Notes under the pieces: model-generated
Seen by the model: only the letters and a program-made list of their open reading frames with translations
What the model was told of the DNA's origin: nothing
Database searches by the model: none
Shown: piece by piece, positions 17,493-26,436 of the stretch
Layout: every line of letters starts with the position of its first letter
Numbering within the stretch: position 1 is the stretch's first letter
NCBI GenBank assembly: GCA_959597175.1
Contig: CAUFXM010000007.1
Location: forward strand, 46,570 to 110,569
Origin: an uncultured Methanomassiliicoccales archaeon
Lineage (GTDB): Archaea > Thermoplasmatota > Thermoplasmata > Methanomassiliicoccales > Methanomethylophilaceae
Direction: 5' to 3'
DNA length: 64,000 nucleotides
Made by a program: the position numbers and the translations under genes

Positions 17493-18215
17493 TCAGAGGA
17501 CGACGTCGGAGACGTCCCTCAGGGTCCCGAGGTCCAGAAGCCCCATGTCGGTGACGCCGTACAGCTCCGCAGACGCGAAGTCCGACGATCTCAGCGCAGG
17601 GGCCATGACGCATTTGTCGTCCAGGACCAGGTCGTTGCCGGACGAGTAGGGGCTGAACGGAGGGAGCACGATGACGCCCTCTTTCCTGGCATGGACGAAG
17701 CACTGGATCTTCATGCCGCCGCCCACGGAGCCGGGGATCCTTACCGACGGGTGCTCGTGACCGATGATGACGGGCCTCACGCCCGAATCGACGTGTCCGT
17801 GCTCAAGCCTGTACCCCATGATGTCGACATGGTCCACGGCCAGGATGCCCAGGTCCCCCACGATGTTCTGGATGTAGTTGTCGTGGTTCCCCTTGATGAC
17901 CACGGTCTCAGCGGCCTCGGATATCAGGCCCACGATCTTCCGGACCTCGCTCTTCTCCTCGAATCCCGCCCTCTTGAAGTCGTGTTTGACGTCCCCCAGG
18001 AGGACGACCCTCTCAGGCTCGTATCTGCAGAGGATCTCGTTTAGGGAGTCGCGGATGGATTGGGTGTTGGTGCGCGGGAGGTACATCCCCTCCTGCTCCA
18101 ACGCGCGCTCGTATCCGAGGTGGAGGTCACCCAGGACGACAGTCGGGCCCTCGTCCAGAACCAGGCATCTGTCGCTGGTGATGCGGACTCCGGGTAGGAT
18201 CTCCTTCTGCCTCAT
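17493..18215 (-). CDS. ICC-like metallophosphoesterase
   Basis: A 240-residue calcineurin-like phosphoesterase. The metal-binding blocks are in order: LGDLHLGYE (D-x-H), LLGDVKHDF (GD), IKGNHDNYI (GNHD), LEHGHVD and IIGHEHPSV. This set matches the archaeal ICC-like phosphoesterases (COG1407), often found next to DNA-processing genes. The natural substrate is unknown. The ATG at 18215 (MRQKEILPG) is chosen since the upstream 59 in-frame residues are unlike the family. A tiny zinc-ribbon gene lies upstream on the same strand. Confidence 0.85.
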   Translation of the reverse strand: MRQKEILPGVRITSDRCLVLDEGPTVVLGDLHLGYERALEQEGMYLPRTNTQSIRDSLNEILCRYEPERVVLLGDVKHDFKRAGFEEKSEVRKIVGLISEAAETVVIKGNHDNYIQNIVGDLGILAVDHVDIMGYRLEHGHVDSGVRPVIIGHEHPSVRIPGSVGGGMKIQCFVHARKEGVIVLPPFSPYSSGNDLVLDDKCVMAPALRSSDFASAELYGVTDMGLLDLGTLRDVSDVVL

Positions 18216-18292
18216 GATCAGTGTGAAGATGGTTTTGGAGAAAAATGTGCCGTCGTCCCGGATGGCAAGCGGTCGGGACGCGGCGGTTCGGT

Positions 18293-18397
18293 TCAGTTCC
18301 CGGAGCCTGACGGTCTCTCGACGGGCTGTCCGCAGGACGGGCACATCGAGAACGGATACAGCGCGGGAATCTCCTTTCCGCAGTAGGTGCATCTCAT
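18293..18397 (-). CDS. Very small zinc-ribbon protein
   Basis: A possible 34-residue peptide that begins MRCTYCGKEIPALYPFSMCP and then has SCGQP, so it contains two CxxC-type knuckles spaced like a rubredoxin-type ribbon. It ends with TGA and lies 77 bases upstream of the phosphoesterase start on the same strand. Short zinc-ribbon peptides of this kind are common in archaea. The cysteine pattern is the only evidence. Confidence 0.45.
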   Translation of the reverse strand: MRCTYCGKEIPALYPFSMCPSCGQPVERPSGSGN

Positions 18398-18461
18398 GAA
18401 GTCGAGGAAGCCGAGTGCGGTTAAAAGGGGTTCCGAGTTACCCGACGGGACATAAACAACC

Positions 18462-18526
18462 ATTGCGGAAGTTGGATGCCGGGCCCATTCCGAGGCTGGC
18501 ACTGAGAACCCATCCAACCCCGATCC
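18462..18526 (+). other. Possible structured RNA or attenuator-like fold
   Basis: GTTGGATG (18471-18478) pairs perfectly with CATCCAAC (18511-18518), and the flanking GCGGA and TCCGC could extend the stem across an internal loop. The 202-base gap 18398-18600 holds no convincing gene; this fold is its main feature. I do not recognise a known RNA family in it. Confidence 0.25.
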
Positions 18527-18600
18527 GCGTAGGTTGCCGGGAACATCCCCCTGTTCGGTGGGAAGCTTAATGACCGGGCCGGGGATACACGTGGGAGTCC

Positions 18601-19362
18601 ATGATCACGCACACTTTCCAGCTCCTGCCCTCCGTGGGCGCCAAGAAGGAGAGGGCCATCTGGGAGACGGGGGTCCTGTCCTGGGACGATTTCCTTTCCG
18701 CGGACTCCGTGGGGACGATGAGGCAGGAGGCGAAAGAGCGCGGCGACATCCTGCTGGCACAGGCATCCGAGCTGCTGGACGACGGGGACTCGCGCAGCCT
18801 GGCGGACATGCTCCCGAGAGGGGAGCAGTGGAGGATGTACAGGAGGTTCCGTGACGATGCAGTCTATCTCGACATAGAGACCGACGGTCTCAGCAGGGAC
18901 TCGCTGGTGACGGTGGTGACCGTCCACGGGAGGGGAGACACCGTCACGCTCACGGAAGGAATAGACCTGTCGCCGGAGACCCTGTCCGCCGCCGTGGAGG
19001 GGGCGTCGATGATGGTCACGTTCAACGGCAGCTGCTTCGACGTGCCAGTGCTGAGGAACAGCTTCCCGGAGGTGGATCTGGACATACCGCAGTTCGACCT
19101 CCGCTTCGCGGCGAGGAAGGTGGGATACAGAGGGGGCCTCAAGCCGTTGGAGATCGAGATGGGCATAACCAGGGCCGAGGACATCGAGGGCGTGGACGGG
19201 GCGGACGCCGTGCGCCTGTGGAAGCAATGGGAGAGGCACGGGGACAGGGACGCGCTGGATATCCTGACCGAGTACAATCGCGCCGACACCGTGAATCTGG
19301 AGACCATCGCCGACAGGATATACGACAGACTGGTGAGGGAGCATGCCGGCTTCCGCTGGTGA
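18601..19362 (+). CDS. RNase H-fold (YprB-like) exonuclease-domain protein
   Basis: A 253-residue protein with a DEDD-type exonuclease fold. An N-terminal SVGAKKERAIWETGVLSWDDFL region resembles the helical lead of YprB-like proteins. Exo I is VYLDIETDGLSR (D-x-E, about residue 90). Exo II is in TFNGSCFDVPVL. Exo III is in LTEYNRADTVNLE. It overlaps the downstream DHH gene by 20 bases, so the two nucleases are probably made together and may cooperate in DNA or RNA degradation. Confidence 0.75.
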   Translation: MITHTFQLLPSVGAKKERAIWETGVLSWDDFLSADSVGTMRQEAKERGDILLAQASELLDDGDSRSLADMLPRGEQWRMYRRFRDDAVYLDIETDGLSRDSLVTVVTVHGRGDTVTLTEGIDLSPETLSAAVEGASMMVTFNGSCFDVPVLRNSFPEVDLDIPQFDLRFAARKVGYRGGLKPLEIEMGITRAEDIEGVDGADAVRLWKQWERHGDRDALDILTEYNRADTVNLETIADRIYDRLVREHAGFRW

Positions 19363-20755
19363 CCTCCGCAGGATGCAGAGGGACCTGGAGGCTGCCGCGT
19401 CGATGCTCCGGGGAGCGTCCAGCATTTCCATCGTGACCCACATAGATGCGGACGGGATCTCGGCCGGGGCGATAGCGGACATCACCTGCGAGAGGCTCGG
19501 CGTAGAACGCACCGTCAGGTTCGAGAAGAAGATCACCGACGAGGTCGTGGGGGAGATCAACTCGGACGGTGCCGACCTGGTTTGGATCTGCGACCTCGGA
19601 AGCGGGTACCTGTCCCAGTTCGACAGGGACGGGATGGTCGTCACAGACCACCATGTCCCGGATCCCAGATGGAGGAGGAAGCAGACCCTCCTCGACTCTT
19701 TCGCGGGACTCATCCACATAAATCCGCACTGCTACGGGATGGACGGGTCCTACGAGGTGTGCGGAGCGGGCATGACATACTTCCTGTCCAAGACCGTTGA
19801 TCCGGCCAACATCGACCTCGCCTTCCTGGCTGTGGTGGGCGCGGTGGGCGACTTCCAGGACTCGAACCATTCTGGGCTCACCGGGCTAAACCGCACGGTG
19901 ATACAGGATGCGGTCGCGTGCGGGTCGATGACCGTGGACCGTGACCTGAGGTTCTTCGGGAGGGACACGCGTCCGATAAACCAGTACCTCCAGTTCGCCA
20001 GCGACCCGTCCATCCCCGGACTGAGCGATAGCCCCTCGGCCTGTCTGGAATTCCTGGATGCTGTCGGGATCAAGGGCAAGTCGGGAGGCAGATGGAGGAC
20101 ATGGGACGATCTGACGGACGATGAGAGGGAGAGGGCAACGGACGCCATCCTCTCGAGGTTCCCGGAGGACCAGAGGGATCGGGCGTTCGGAGAGATGTAC
20201 ACCTTCCCCGACAAGCCGAAGGGCACCGGACTCAGGGATGCCAAGGAGTTCGCCACCGTCCTGAACTCCTGCGGCCGCTACGACGATGCGGTCACCGGCC
20301 TGAGGATCTGCCGCGGGGACATGACCGCCATGGCGGACGCCGAGAGGAACAGGGCCGATCACAGGAGGCACATATCGTCGGCCATGTCATACATCCGGGA
20401 CAACCACCTCCTGAGGGAGAGGCGCTTCATCCAGTGGTTCGACGCCGGGTCGGAGATAAAGGAGACCGTGGTTGGGATAGTGGCGGGGATGATACTCAGC
20501 TCCCCGGAGTGCGTCCGCAAGGTGCCGATCATTGCGTTCGCGGACTCGGACGACGGGGTGAAGGTCTCCGCCAGGGCGGACAGGGGTCTGGTGGACCGGG
20601 GTCTGAACCTCTCCGATGTGATGAAGACCGCCGCCGAACTGGTGGGCGGGACCGGCGGGGGGCACTCCATAGCCGCAGGGGCGACCATTCCGCCGGACAG
20701 AAAGGAGGAGTTCCTCGACATCGTGGAGGATCTGGTCTCCTCGCAGGTGGAGTAA
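19343..20755 (+). CDS. DHH-family phosphoesterase (archaeal RecJ-like nuclease)
   Basis: A 470-residue DHH/DHHA1 protein. The DHH motifs are visible: THIDADGISAGA (motif I), WICDLGSGY (motif II), VTDHHVPD (motif III) and VVGAVGDFQD (motif IV). The C-terminal DHHA1 glycine motif is GGTGGGHSIAAGATIP. This layout fits the archaeal RecJ-like nucleases, some of which associate with the GINS/CMG helicase. It overlaps the RNase H-fold gene by 20 bases. The N-terminus has no extra domain. Confidence 0.88.
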   Translation: MPASAGDLRRMQRDLEAAASMLRGASSISIVTHIDADGISAGAIADITCERLGVERTVRFEKKITDEVVGEINSDGADLVWICDLGSGYLSQFDRDGMVVTDHHVPDPRWRRKQTLLDSFAGLIHINPHCYGMDGSYEVCGAGMTYFLSKTVDPANIDLAFLAVVGAVGDFQDSNHSGLTGLNRTVIQDAVACGSMTVDRDLRFFGRDTRPINQYLQFASDPSIPGLSDSPSACLEFLDAVGIKGKSGGRWRTWDDLTDDERERATDAILSRFPEDQRDRAFGEMYTFPDKPKGTGLRDAKEFATVLNSCGRYDDAVTGLRICRGDMTAMADAERNRADHRRHISSAMSYIRDNHLLRERRFIQWFDAGSEIKETVVGIVAGMILSSPECVRKVPIIAFADSDDGVKVSARADRGLVDRGLNLSDVMKTAAELVGGTGGGHSIAAGATIPPDRKEEFLDIVEDLVSSQVE

Positions 20756-20985
20756 TCCCCTCAGGAACACAACAATCTACCAGTATTCGGGTATCCTAAC
20801 GATCCAAGGGTTCTATGGATTGTGAAAACACAACTTGACGACATGTTAGCCAGATATCCAACGTAGGGATCATTCCAGGCGTTAGGTCAGATTAAAATTA
20901 TCTCGGTAATTTCAGAGGTTCCTAACTCAAAAATCGGTATATTTTAATACCGTTCGGAAAAATCATTGAATCAGAGGTAATTGAA

Positions 20986-21150
20986 ATGACCACAATCAAT
21001 GCTTCCGAGTGTGTCGCATGCGGTGCATGCGTGGATGTCTGCCCCGAGAACGCCATCACCTGCGAGGATGTCGCCATCATCGACACCTCCAAGTGCAGCA
21101 ACTGCGGAGCCTGCATCGACGAGTGCCCCTCCAGCTGCATCTCCGCATGA
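20986..21150 (+). CDS. Small 2[4Fe-4S] ferredoxin
   Basis: A 54-residue ferredoxin with motifs CVACGACVDVCP and CSNCGACIDECP, each followed by the usual isolated cluster proline. It begins MTTINASECVACG at 20986 and ends with TGA. An AT-rich TATA-like ATATTTTAATACC lies about 40-50 bases upstream. It is a near twin of the ferredoxin at 1147-1311. The 230-base gap before it (20756-20985) carries no gene; a weak TTAGG half-site element lies at 20882-20895. Confidence 0.92.
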   Translation: MTTINASECVACGACVDVCPENAITCEDVAIIDTSKCSNCGACIDECPSSCISA

Positions 21151-21160
21151 TCGGCTATGT

Positions 21161-21182
21161 CCGCGGATTGAAGACTCCGCGG
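21161..21182 (+). terminator. Hairpin after the ferredoxin gene
   Basis: CCGCGGA (21161-21167) pairs with TCCGCGG (21176-21182), eleven bases after the stop codon. A second inverted repeat (GGATTGGG 21231-21238 and CCCAATCC 21257-21264) lies in the leader region of the following kinase gene. Confidence 0.45.
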
Positions 21183-21363
21183 GCGAAACCTCCTTGTATA
21201 AACCCCTTAGTCATCCTCTTTTGCCCTTCTGGATTGGGTCAGACGTTCCCCATCATCCCAATCCACAGTCAATCGACGGAGCATCACCCCGGAAACGGCT
21301 TGTATACGATTACTAAAATGTTATTAAGAGCCAGGTCATTTACTAGCCAATGGGAGGCGAACC

Positions 21364-22515
21364 ATGGAGTACACTCTGATGCACAAGAACGTCGAGGTGG
21401 CGGATGTCGGGATCGACGGCACTGGGACCGTGACGAAGGTCGGTAACGTCAGAGCGATTTCCCATATGCCGGTTGGAACCGTCGTCGGAGGGTTCGCCGA
21501 CGGTGTCCGCTTCAGGGATTGGTGGGCATCCAGGTCCATCCCGGCCAGCCGTGAGGGCATCCGCGATTTGCTCAATCAGCTGGACATCACGGACTCCAAG
21601 GCGCTGCTGACGAGATCCATGGGTCTGAGCCTCTCCGACCACTACTGGATAAGACCCGCCGGATCCGAAGTGGCGTGGGAGAGGGTGAACTTCTTCGACA
21701 ACCACTTCTCGGACGACATCGGAGACATGCTGTTCGGGAAGGTCATCGAGGGGGGCGAGATGGATCTCTCCTCGCCTGACAACACCTCGGACGGCGTCCT
21801 GAGAAAGAGATGGAAGATCGTAGGTGGCGTCCGCTGTCTCGTCAAAGGCGGGACTGGCACGGAGAGGCAGGAGCCATTCAACGAGGTCTTGGCCTCGGAG
21901 CTGATGGAGGCTCTGGAGATAGAGCATGTCGGATACACCCTGGAATGGATCTCCGACCGTCCCTACAGCGTCTGCGAGGACTTCATCGACACCGGGACGG
22001 AACTGGTCAGCGCATACAGGGTGATTATCTCGAGCAAGCGCCGCAACGACGTATCCCTGTACGACCACTACGTCGGATGCTGTGCCGAATTCGGCATCGA
22101 TGTCGTCCCGGCCTTGGACAGGATGATGGTGCTGGATTACATCATAGGCAACGGAGACAGGCACACGAACAATTTCGGCCTGATACGCGACGCGGACACG
22201 TTGGAGTGGCTTCGCCCTGCGCCGGTGTTCGACAGCGGCACATCCCTCGGATGCGGGCTCCGCCCGGACGAGATCCCGCACCAGGCGGGTGTATCCTGCA
22301 AGCCCTTCATGAAGACGTTCAGGGAGCAGATCGAGCTGGTGACGTCCTTCGACTGGATCGATTTCGGGGCTCTGAGGGATGCGATCCCCTCGCCGGAGCA
22401 CATCATCGACATCTCGCGCGGGACCATCGACGTCCACAGGGCCGAGGCCATCTCCTCCTTCGTGGGATCCAGGGTGGACTCTCTTTCGGCCATCACCGGT
22501 AGGTCCGGACGCTGA
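21364..22515 (+). CDS. HipA-like kinase
   Basis: A 383-residue protein with the HipA / PI3K-like kinase core. The nucleotide-binding lysine block is CLVKGGTGTERQEPFNEVLASEL (given here in parts: CLVKGG, then QEPFNEVLASEL). The catalytic loop is DYIIGNGDRHTNNFG and the metal-binding DFG equivalent is PVFDSGTSLG. No HipB-like DNA-binding antitoxin gene is next to it, so it is not an obvious toxin-antitoxin pair. It lies alone between a ferredoxin gene and the ABC exporters. Target and role (growth control, defence, or signalling) are unknown. Confidence 0.75.
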   Translation: MEYTLMHKNVEVADVGIDGTGTVTKVGNVRAISHMPVGTVVGGFADGVRFRDWWASRSIPASREGIRDLLNQLDITDSKALLTRSMGLSLSDHYWIRPAGSEVAWERVNFFDNHFSDDIGDMLFGKVIEGGEMDLSSPDNTSDGVLRKRWKIVGGVRCLVKGGTGTERQEPFNEVLASELMEALEIEHVGYTLEWISDRPYSVCEDFIDTGTELVSAYRVIISSKRRNDVSLYDHYVGCCAEFGIDVVPALDRMMVLDYIIGNGDRHTNNFGLIRDADTLEWLRPAPVFDSGTSLGCGLRPDEIPHQAGVSCKPFMKTFREQIELVTSFDWIDFGALRDAIPSPEHIIDISRGTIDVHRAEAISSFVGSRVDSLSAITGRSGR

Positions 22516-22748
22516 TGACCGATGGGTGTCAGAGGCGGTGGGCGTTCAGAGGAGCTGTCCCGGGAATTCAGTGTACGGCCTCGGGAAATGCCGAGCCGGT
22601 TATCCAACCAGTATTCGGGGAACGGTGGCGAGCTTGTTCTGTATCGCGGGTATACGAACATGAGTGGCACAGGGCTTCGCAATCGGGGCTCCATTATTCC
22701 GATAGGTTTGGCTAGTTCTCACGCATAGCCGGCAGGTCGTGAGGAATC

Positions 22749-22768
22749 CCGTCCCCCGAGAGGGACGG
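22749..22768 (-). terminator. Hairpin downstream of the ABC exporter operon
   Basis: CCGTCCC (22749-22755) pairs with GGGACGG (22762-22768) just past the stop of the minus-strand ABC operon. The remaining 22516-22748 has no recognisable gene; one 13-base direct-repeat copy lies at 22607-22619. Confidence 0.45.
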
Positions 22769-22784
22769 TAAGCGGTTTGTCGGT

Positions 22785-24527
22785 TCAGATGGCCCAGTCC
22801 TCGGACATCCTCTGCAGGCGGACCATGTGGTCGAACGTCCCACCCTCGGCCCTGAGGTCCTCCGGACGTCCCTGCTCCTCCGCCTTCCCGTCCTTGAGCA
22901 CGACGACCTTGTCGGCGTCCTCGATGGTCCTCATCCTGTGGGCCACGATGAGCACCGTCTTGTCCCTGACCAGGGTGGACAGCGCCTGCTGTACCTGTGT
23001 CTCGCACTCGGTATCCAGGGAGGCGGTGGCCTCGTCCAGCAGGATGATCGGCGCGTCCTTCAGGATCGCCCTGGCGATGGAGATCCTCTGCCTCTCCCCG
23101 CCTGACAGCTTCGCCCCGTTCTCGCCTATGACGGTGTCGTACCCCTCGGGGAGTTCCGACACGAAGTCATCGCATTGGGCGGCCTTCGCGGCGGCCAACA
23201 CCTCCTCGTCGGTGGCGTTCCTCCTTCCGATGCGGATGTTGTCCCTCACGGTTGTGTTGAACAGGGTCACGTCCTGGAACACGATGGAGTAGCAGGACAG
23301 CAGCACCTCCGGGTCGACGGTGGACACGTCCACCCCTCCGACGGTTATCCTCCCGGAGTCCACGTCCCAGAACCTCGCCGCCAGCTTCGCGGCGGTGGTC
23401 TTCCCTTCACCGGACGGGCCGATCAGGGCGGTGACCTCTCCCTGCCTCGCGGTGAAAGACACGCCGTCCAGGACCTTCGCGTTTCCGTCGTAGGAGAACC
23501 TGACGTCGTCGAACATGATGTCGTAGCCATCCGGGTGGAAGTCCTCGCTGCCGGTTTGCATGGGCTGGTCCTCGATCTCCTGCATCCTCTCCATGTTGTA
23601 CTCGGCGGATATCATGGCGGCCAGGTTCTGGAGGGCCATGGTCATGGGGTCGTACAGCCTGGATATCAGTATCAGGAACACGATGAACGTGAATACGTCG
23701 ATGCCGCCGTTGGCCAGCAGGTACCCTCCTGCCACGGCGGTGGTGACGATGCCGAACTTCAGAACGAGCTGCGCGGAGACCACGAAGATCGCGACCATGT
23801 ACTCGGACTTGATCTCGCTGCTCTCTACATCGTCCATCTTCGCGAACAGTCCGTCCAGGTACCTCTTCGAGGCGTTATTGGCCCTGAGGTCCTTCATGGT
23901 CTCCAGGCACTCTTGGATGCCCTCGGTGACGCGCAGCATCCTCCTGTTCTTGATGTCGGCGTATTTTCTCTGCACTCTCTTGGACAGGAACACTATGGCG
24001 AAGGCCACGGGTATCGGCCAGAGGGAGGCCGCGCCCATGACCGGGGAGTAGACGAGGATGAAGACCCCGGCTATGGCGGTGTAGATCATCGCCCCGATGA
24101 GCTCGGGGAACCAGTGCGTCATGGCGCTCTCCTGCATGGTGCAGTCGCCCATGATGCGCACCGTGAGGTCGGTGGGATCCTTCCTGGCGAAGTAGGATAG
24201 CGGGAGCTTCCTCAGCTTCTCGGCCAGGGCTATCCTGGTCTCGGCGCTCTCCCTGTAGGTGTCGAAGTAGGTGCGGTCGTACTGCCAATGGTAGGTGGCG
24301 TACATGAACGCCAGCGACAGAACGCACATCAGCAGGTAGTGCCACGGCTCCAGATTGTAGTCGTAGGCGTTCCCACCCATGACGTCGCAGACCAGGATGA
24401 ACAGGATCGTCACCGGGACGATCAGGCTGATGTCGTAGATCAGGCAGGAAAGGGTGGCGCGCACCAGGTTCCTGTACCCGTTCTCCGACAGGGCGAACCT
24501 GCGGCGGGTGTACTCTTTCAGGGTCAC
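22785..24527 (-). CDS. ABC exporter half-transporter, permease fused to ATPase (second of a pair)
   Basis: A 580-residue half-transporter: six membrane helices in the first 300 residues, then a nucleotide-binding domain. Walker A is GPSGEGKTT (with a Glu where Cys or Ser is common), the signature is LSGGERQR, Walker B is ILLDEATASLD, and the H-loop is VAHRM. The start is placed at GTG 24527, whose GTGA overlaps the stop of the upstream partner gene. An upstream GTG at 24578 would create a longer overlap. The pairing and the iron-box-like promoter suggest heterodimeric transport of a siderophore or similar metal-linked substrate, as in IrtAB/YbtPQ-like systems; that is inference. Confidence 0.85.
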   Translation of the reverse strand: MTLKEYTRRRFALSENGYRNLVRATLSCLIYDISLIVPVTILFILVCDVMGGNAYDYNLEPWHYLLMCVLSLAFMYATYHWQYDRTYFDTYRESAETRIALAEKLRKLPLSYFARKDPTDLTVRIMGDCTMQESAMTHWFPELIGAMIYTAIAGVFILVYSPVMGAASLWPIPVAFAIVFLSKRVQRKYADIKNRRMLRVTEGIQECLETMKDLRANNASKRYLDGLFAKMDDVESSEIKSEYMVAIFVVSAQLVLKFGIVTTAVAGGYLLANGGIDVFTFIVFLILISRLYDPMTMALQNLAAMISAEYNMERMQEIEDQPMQTGSEDFHPDGYDIMFDDVRFSYDGNAKVLDGVSFTARQGEVTALIGPSGEGKTTAAKLAARFWDVDSGRITVGGVDVSTVDPEVLLSCYSIVFQDVTLFNTTVRDNIRIGRRNATDEEVLAAAKAAQCDDFVSELPEGYDTVIGENGAKLSGGERQRISIARAILKDAPIILLDEATASLDTECETQVQQALSTLVRDKTVLIVAHRMRTIEDADKVVVLKDGKAEEQGRPEDLRAEGGTFDHMVRLQRMSEDWAI

Positions 24528-26323
24528 TGGGACACCCCCGATATCCTCCAGGAGAGGGACCTCTGGTAGTCGTTCCACATCCTGCTGTACGTCCCGGCCT
24601 CTTCCATGAGCTCCGGGTGGGTTCCGATCTCCCTTATCATTCCATCATCCATCACGCAGATGCAGTCGGCGTCGCGGACGGTGGTAAGACGGTGGGCTAT
24701 CATCAGGACGGTCCTGTCCTCGGTCAGGTTCCTGAACGCCTGCTGGACCAGATACTCGTTCTCCGGGTCGGCGAAGGCGGTGGCCTCGTCGAGGATGATG
24801 ATGGGCGAGTCCTTCAGGATGGCCCTCGCGATGGCCACTCTCTGCACCTCGCCTCCGGATAGGTACGTCCCGCCCGGGCCGATCGGTGTATCCAGACCCT
24901 GCGGGAGCTTGGCGACGATGTCGTCGCACTGGGCGAGCTTCAGCGCTCTGGAGACCTCCTCCTCGGTGGCGTCCGGTCTTCCCATCCTCACGTTGTTGAG
25001 CAAGGTGTCCTTCAGCAGGCCGTTGCTCTGGAACACGTAGGCGGTGATCTCGCTGAGCCTCTCCGACCCTATGTCCCTCAGGTCTACTCCGCCGATGGTG
25101 ATTCTGCCGGACTGGGGGTCCCAGAACCTGCAGGCCAGGCTGGCGACGGTGCTCTTGCCGCTGCCGCTGGCCCCGACGAGGGCGGTGACCGTGCCCGGCC
25201 TCATAGTGAGGGTGACGGAGTCCACCGCCGGCCTCTCGGTTCCAGGGTAGGTGAACGAGACGTCCTCGAACCTGACCGTCCAATCCTCCGGCTCCTTCGG
25301 CTCGGAGGGTTCCGGAAGCGGTTCCATGGCGAGCAGCCCGTCGATCCTGGACAGGGCGTCGTCCACTATGTACCCCTCGTTGGACGAGAACATGATCCTC
25401 ATCATCAGCACGGCGATGAGCGGGGTGAATATCACGTAGAACATGAAGTCTAGCAGGAACTCGGTGGTCCACACCAGGCCTCCGTTGATCCACAGCGCGG
25501 CGAGGATCAGGGTGGTGAAGGCGCAGTTCGACGCCACGACGAACAGGCACATCCTGGACCTGCACCACTTGGTGTACCTGATGGTGAACTCGCTGTACCT
25601 CATGATGGAGTCCCTGAAGGTCTGGAACGAGGCGACGGTCTGCTGGAACGTCTTGACCACAGAGATGCCGCGGACGTATTCCACCGCTTCCTTGTTCACG
25701 TCGCCCAGGGCCCCCTGGTACACCTTCATGTGCTCTTCCATGACCTTGCTGCCGGTCATGCTCAGCATGAACCCCCCGGCCAGGATGATGGGCACCAGGC
25801 TCGCCAGCCCCAGTCTCCAATCGAACACGAACAGCATGACCAGTATGGCCACCGGGAGGACCACGGACCCAACCATGTCCGGGAGCTGGTGGGCGAGATA
25901 GGTCTCGGTGGCCGTGGAGGAGTCCTGGATGATCCTGCGGACCTTTCCGGTGCCCATCATGTCGAAGGCTCCCGGCGACAGCTCCATCGCATGTGAGACG
26001 CAGGTCTTCCTGATGTTCTTGGCTATGCGGAACGCGGCGATGTGGGAGCACATAAGCGCGGCGATGTACACAATGATCGACAGCACGGTGAACCCGAGGG
26101 CCATCCACCCGTTGCTCACCAGGTTCGTCGCCTGGGAGTAGTCGGGCATCACTCTGAGGACCTCGTCCAGCATCAGCCAGATGTAGTAGAACGGGATCAC
26201 TGACAGGGCCGAACTCACGGCCGAGAGCACAAGCGACGCGTACGTTAGGTACCTGTGCCCGCCGGCGTAGGCCATCAGCCGCGACAGCCTTCTGGGCGGT
26301 TTCTCTTCCTCACCATTACTCAT
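24524..26323 (-). CDS. ABC exporter half-transporter, permease fused to ATPase (first of a pair)
   Basis: A 599-residue half-transporter with six N-terminal membrane helices and a C-terminal ATPase. Walker A is GASGSGKST, signature LSGGEVQR, Walker B IILDEATAFADPEN and H-loop IAHRL. The last aspartates of Walker B are replaced by ADPEN, an arrangement seen in the IrtA/YbtP-like iron-siderophore exporters or importers. Translational coupling to the second half-transporter (GTGA overlap) supports a heterodimer. The promoter lies in 26324-26436, which holds TTAGG-type palindromes. Confidence 0.86.
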   Translation of the reverse strand: MSNGEEEKPPRRLSRLMAYAGGHRYLTYASLVLSAVSSALSVIPFYYIWLMLDEVLRVMPDYSQATNLVSNGWMALGFTVLSIIVYIAALMCSHIAAFRIAKNIRKTCVSHAMELSPGAFDMMGTGKVRRIIQDSSTATETYLAHQLPDMVGSVVLPVAILVMLFVFDWRLGLASLVPIILAGGFMLSMTGSKVMEEHMKVYQGALGDVNKEAVEYVRGISVVKTFQQTVASFQTFRDSIMRYSEFTIRYTKWCRSRMCLFVVASNCAFTTLILAALWINGGLVWTTEFLLDFMFYVIFTPLIAVLMMRIMFSSNEGYIVDDALSRIDGLLAMEPLPEPSEPKEPEDWTVRFEDVSFTYPGTERPAVDSVTLTMRPGTVTALVGASGSGKSTVASLACRFWDPQSGRITIGGVDLRDIGSERLSEITAYVFQSNGLLKDTLLNNVRMGRPDATEEEVSRALKLAQCDDIVAKLPQGLDTPIGPGGTYLSGGEVQRVAIARAILKDSPIIILDEATAFADPENEYLVQQAFRNLTEDRTVLMIAHRLTTVRDADCICVMDDGMIREIGTHPELMEEAGTYSRMWNDYQRSLSWRISGVSQ

Positions 26324-26332
26324 GAATGGTCA

Positions 26333-26381
26333 TTAGGAATACCTAAATTTATATTTTCGGAATACCTAAAATATTTATATC
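26333..26381. promoter_or_regulatory. Divergent promoter with two DtxR-like iron-box palindromes
   Basis: TTAGGAATACCTAA is at 26333-26346 and a second copy, TTCGGAATACCTAA, at 26356-26369. Between and beside them are TATA-like elements for both strands: AATATAAAT on the minus strand (26347-26355) and TTTATATC on the plus strand (26374-26381). The arms TTAGG/CCTAA resemble the metal-dependent DtxR/IdeR-family operator. A related palindrome stands before the binding-protein gene at 28076. Overlap with the TATA boxes suggests repression when metal is plentiful. Confidence 0.6.
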
Positions 26382-26436
26382 ATCCCTAACTTAGTGAGTG
26401 CGTCGAACAGACCGATCTAACGATCGGAGGTGTCGC

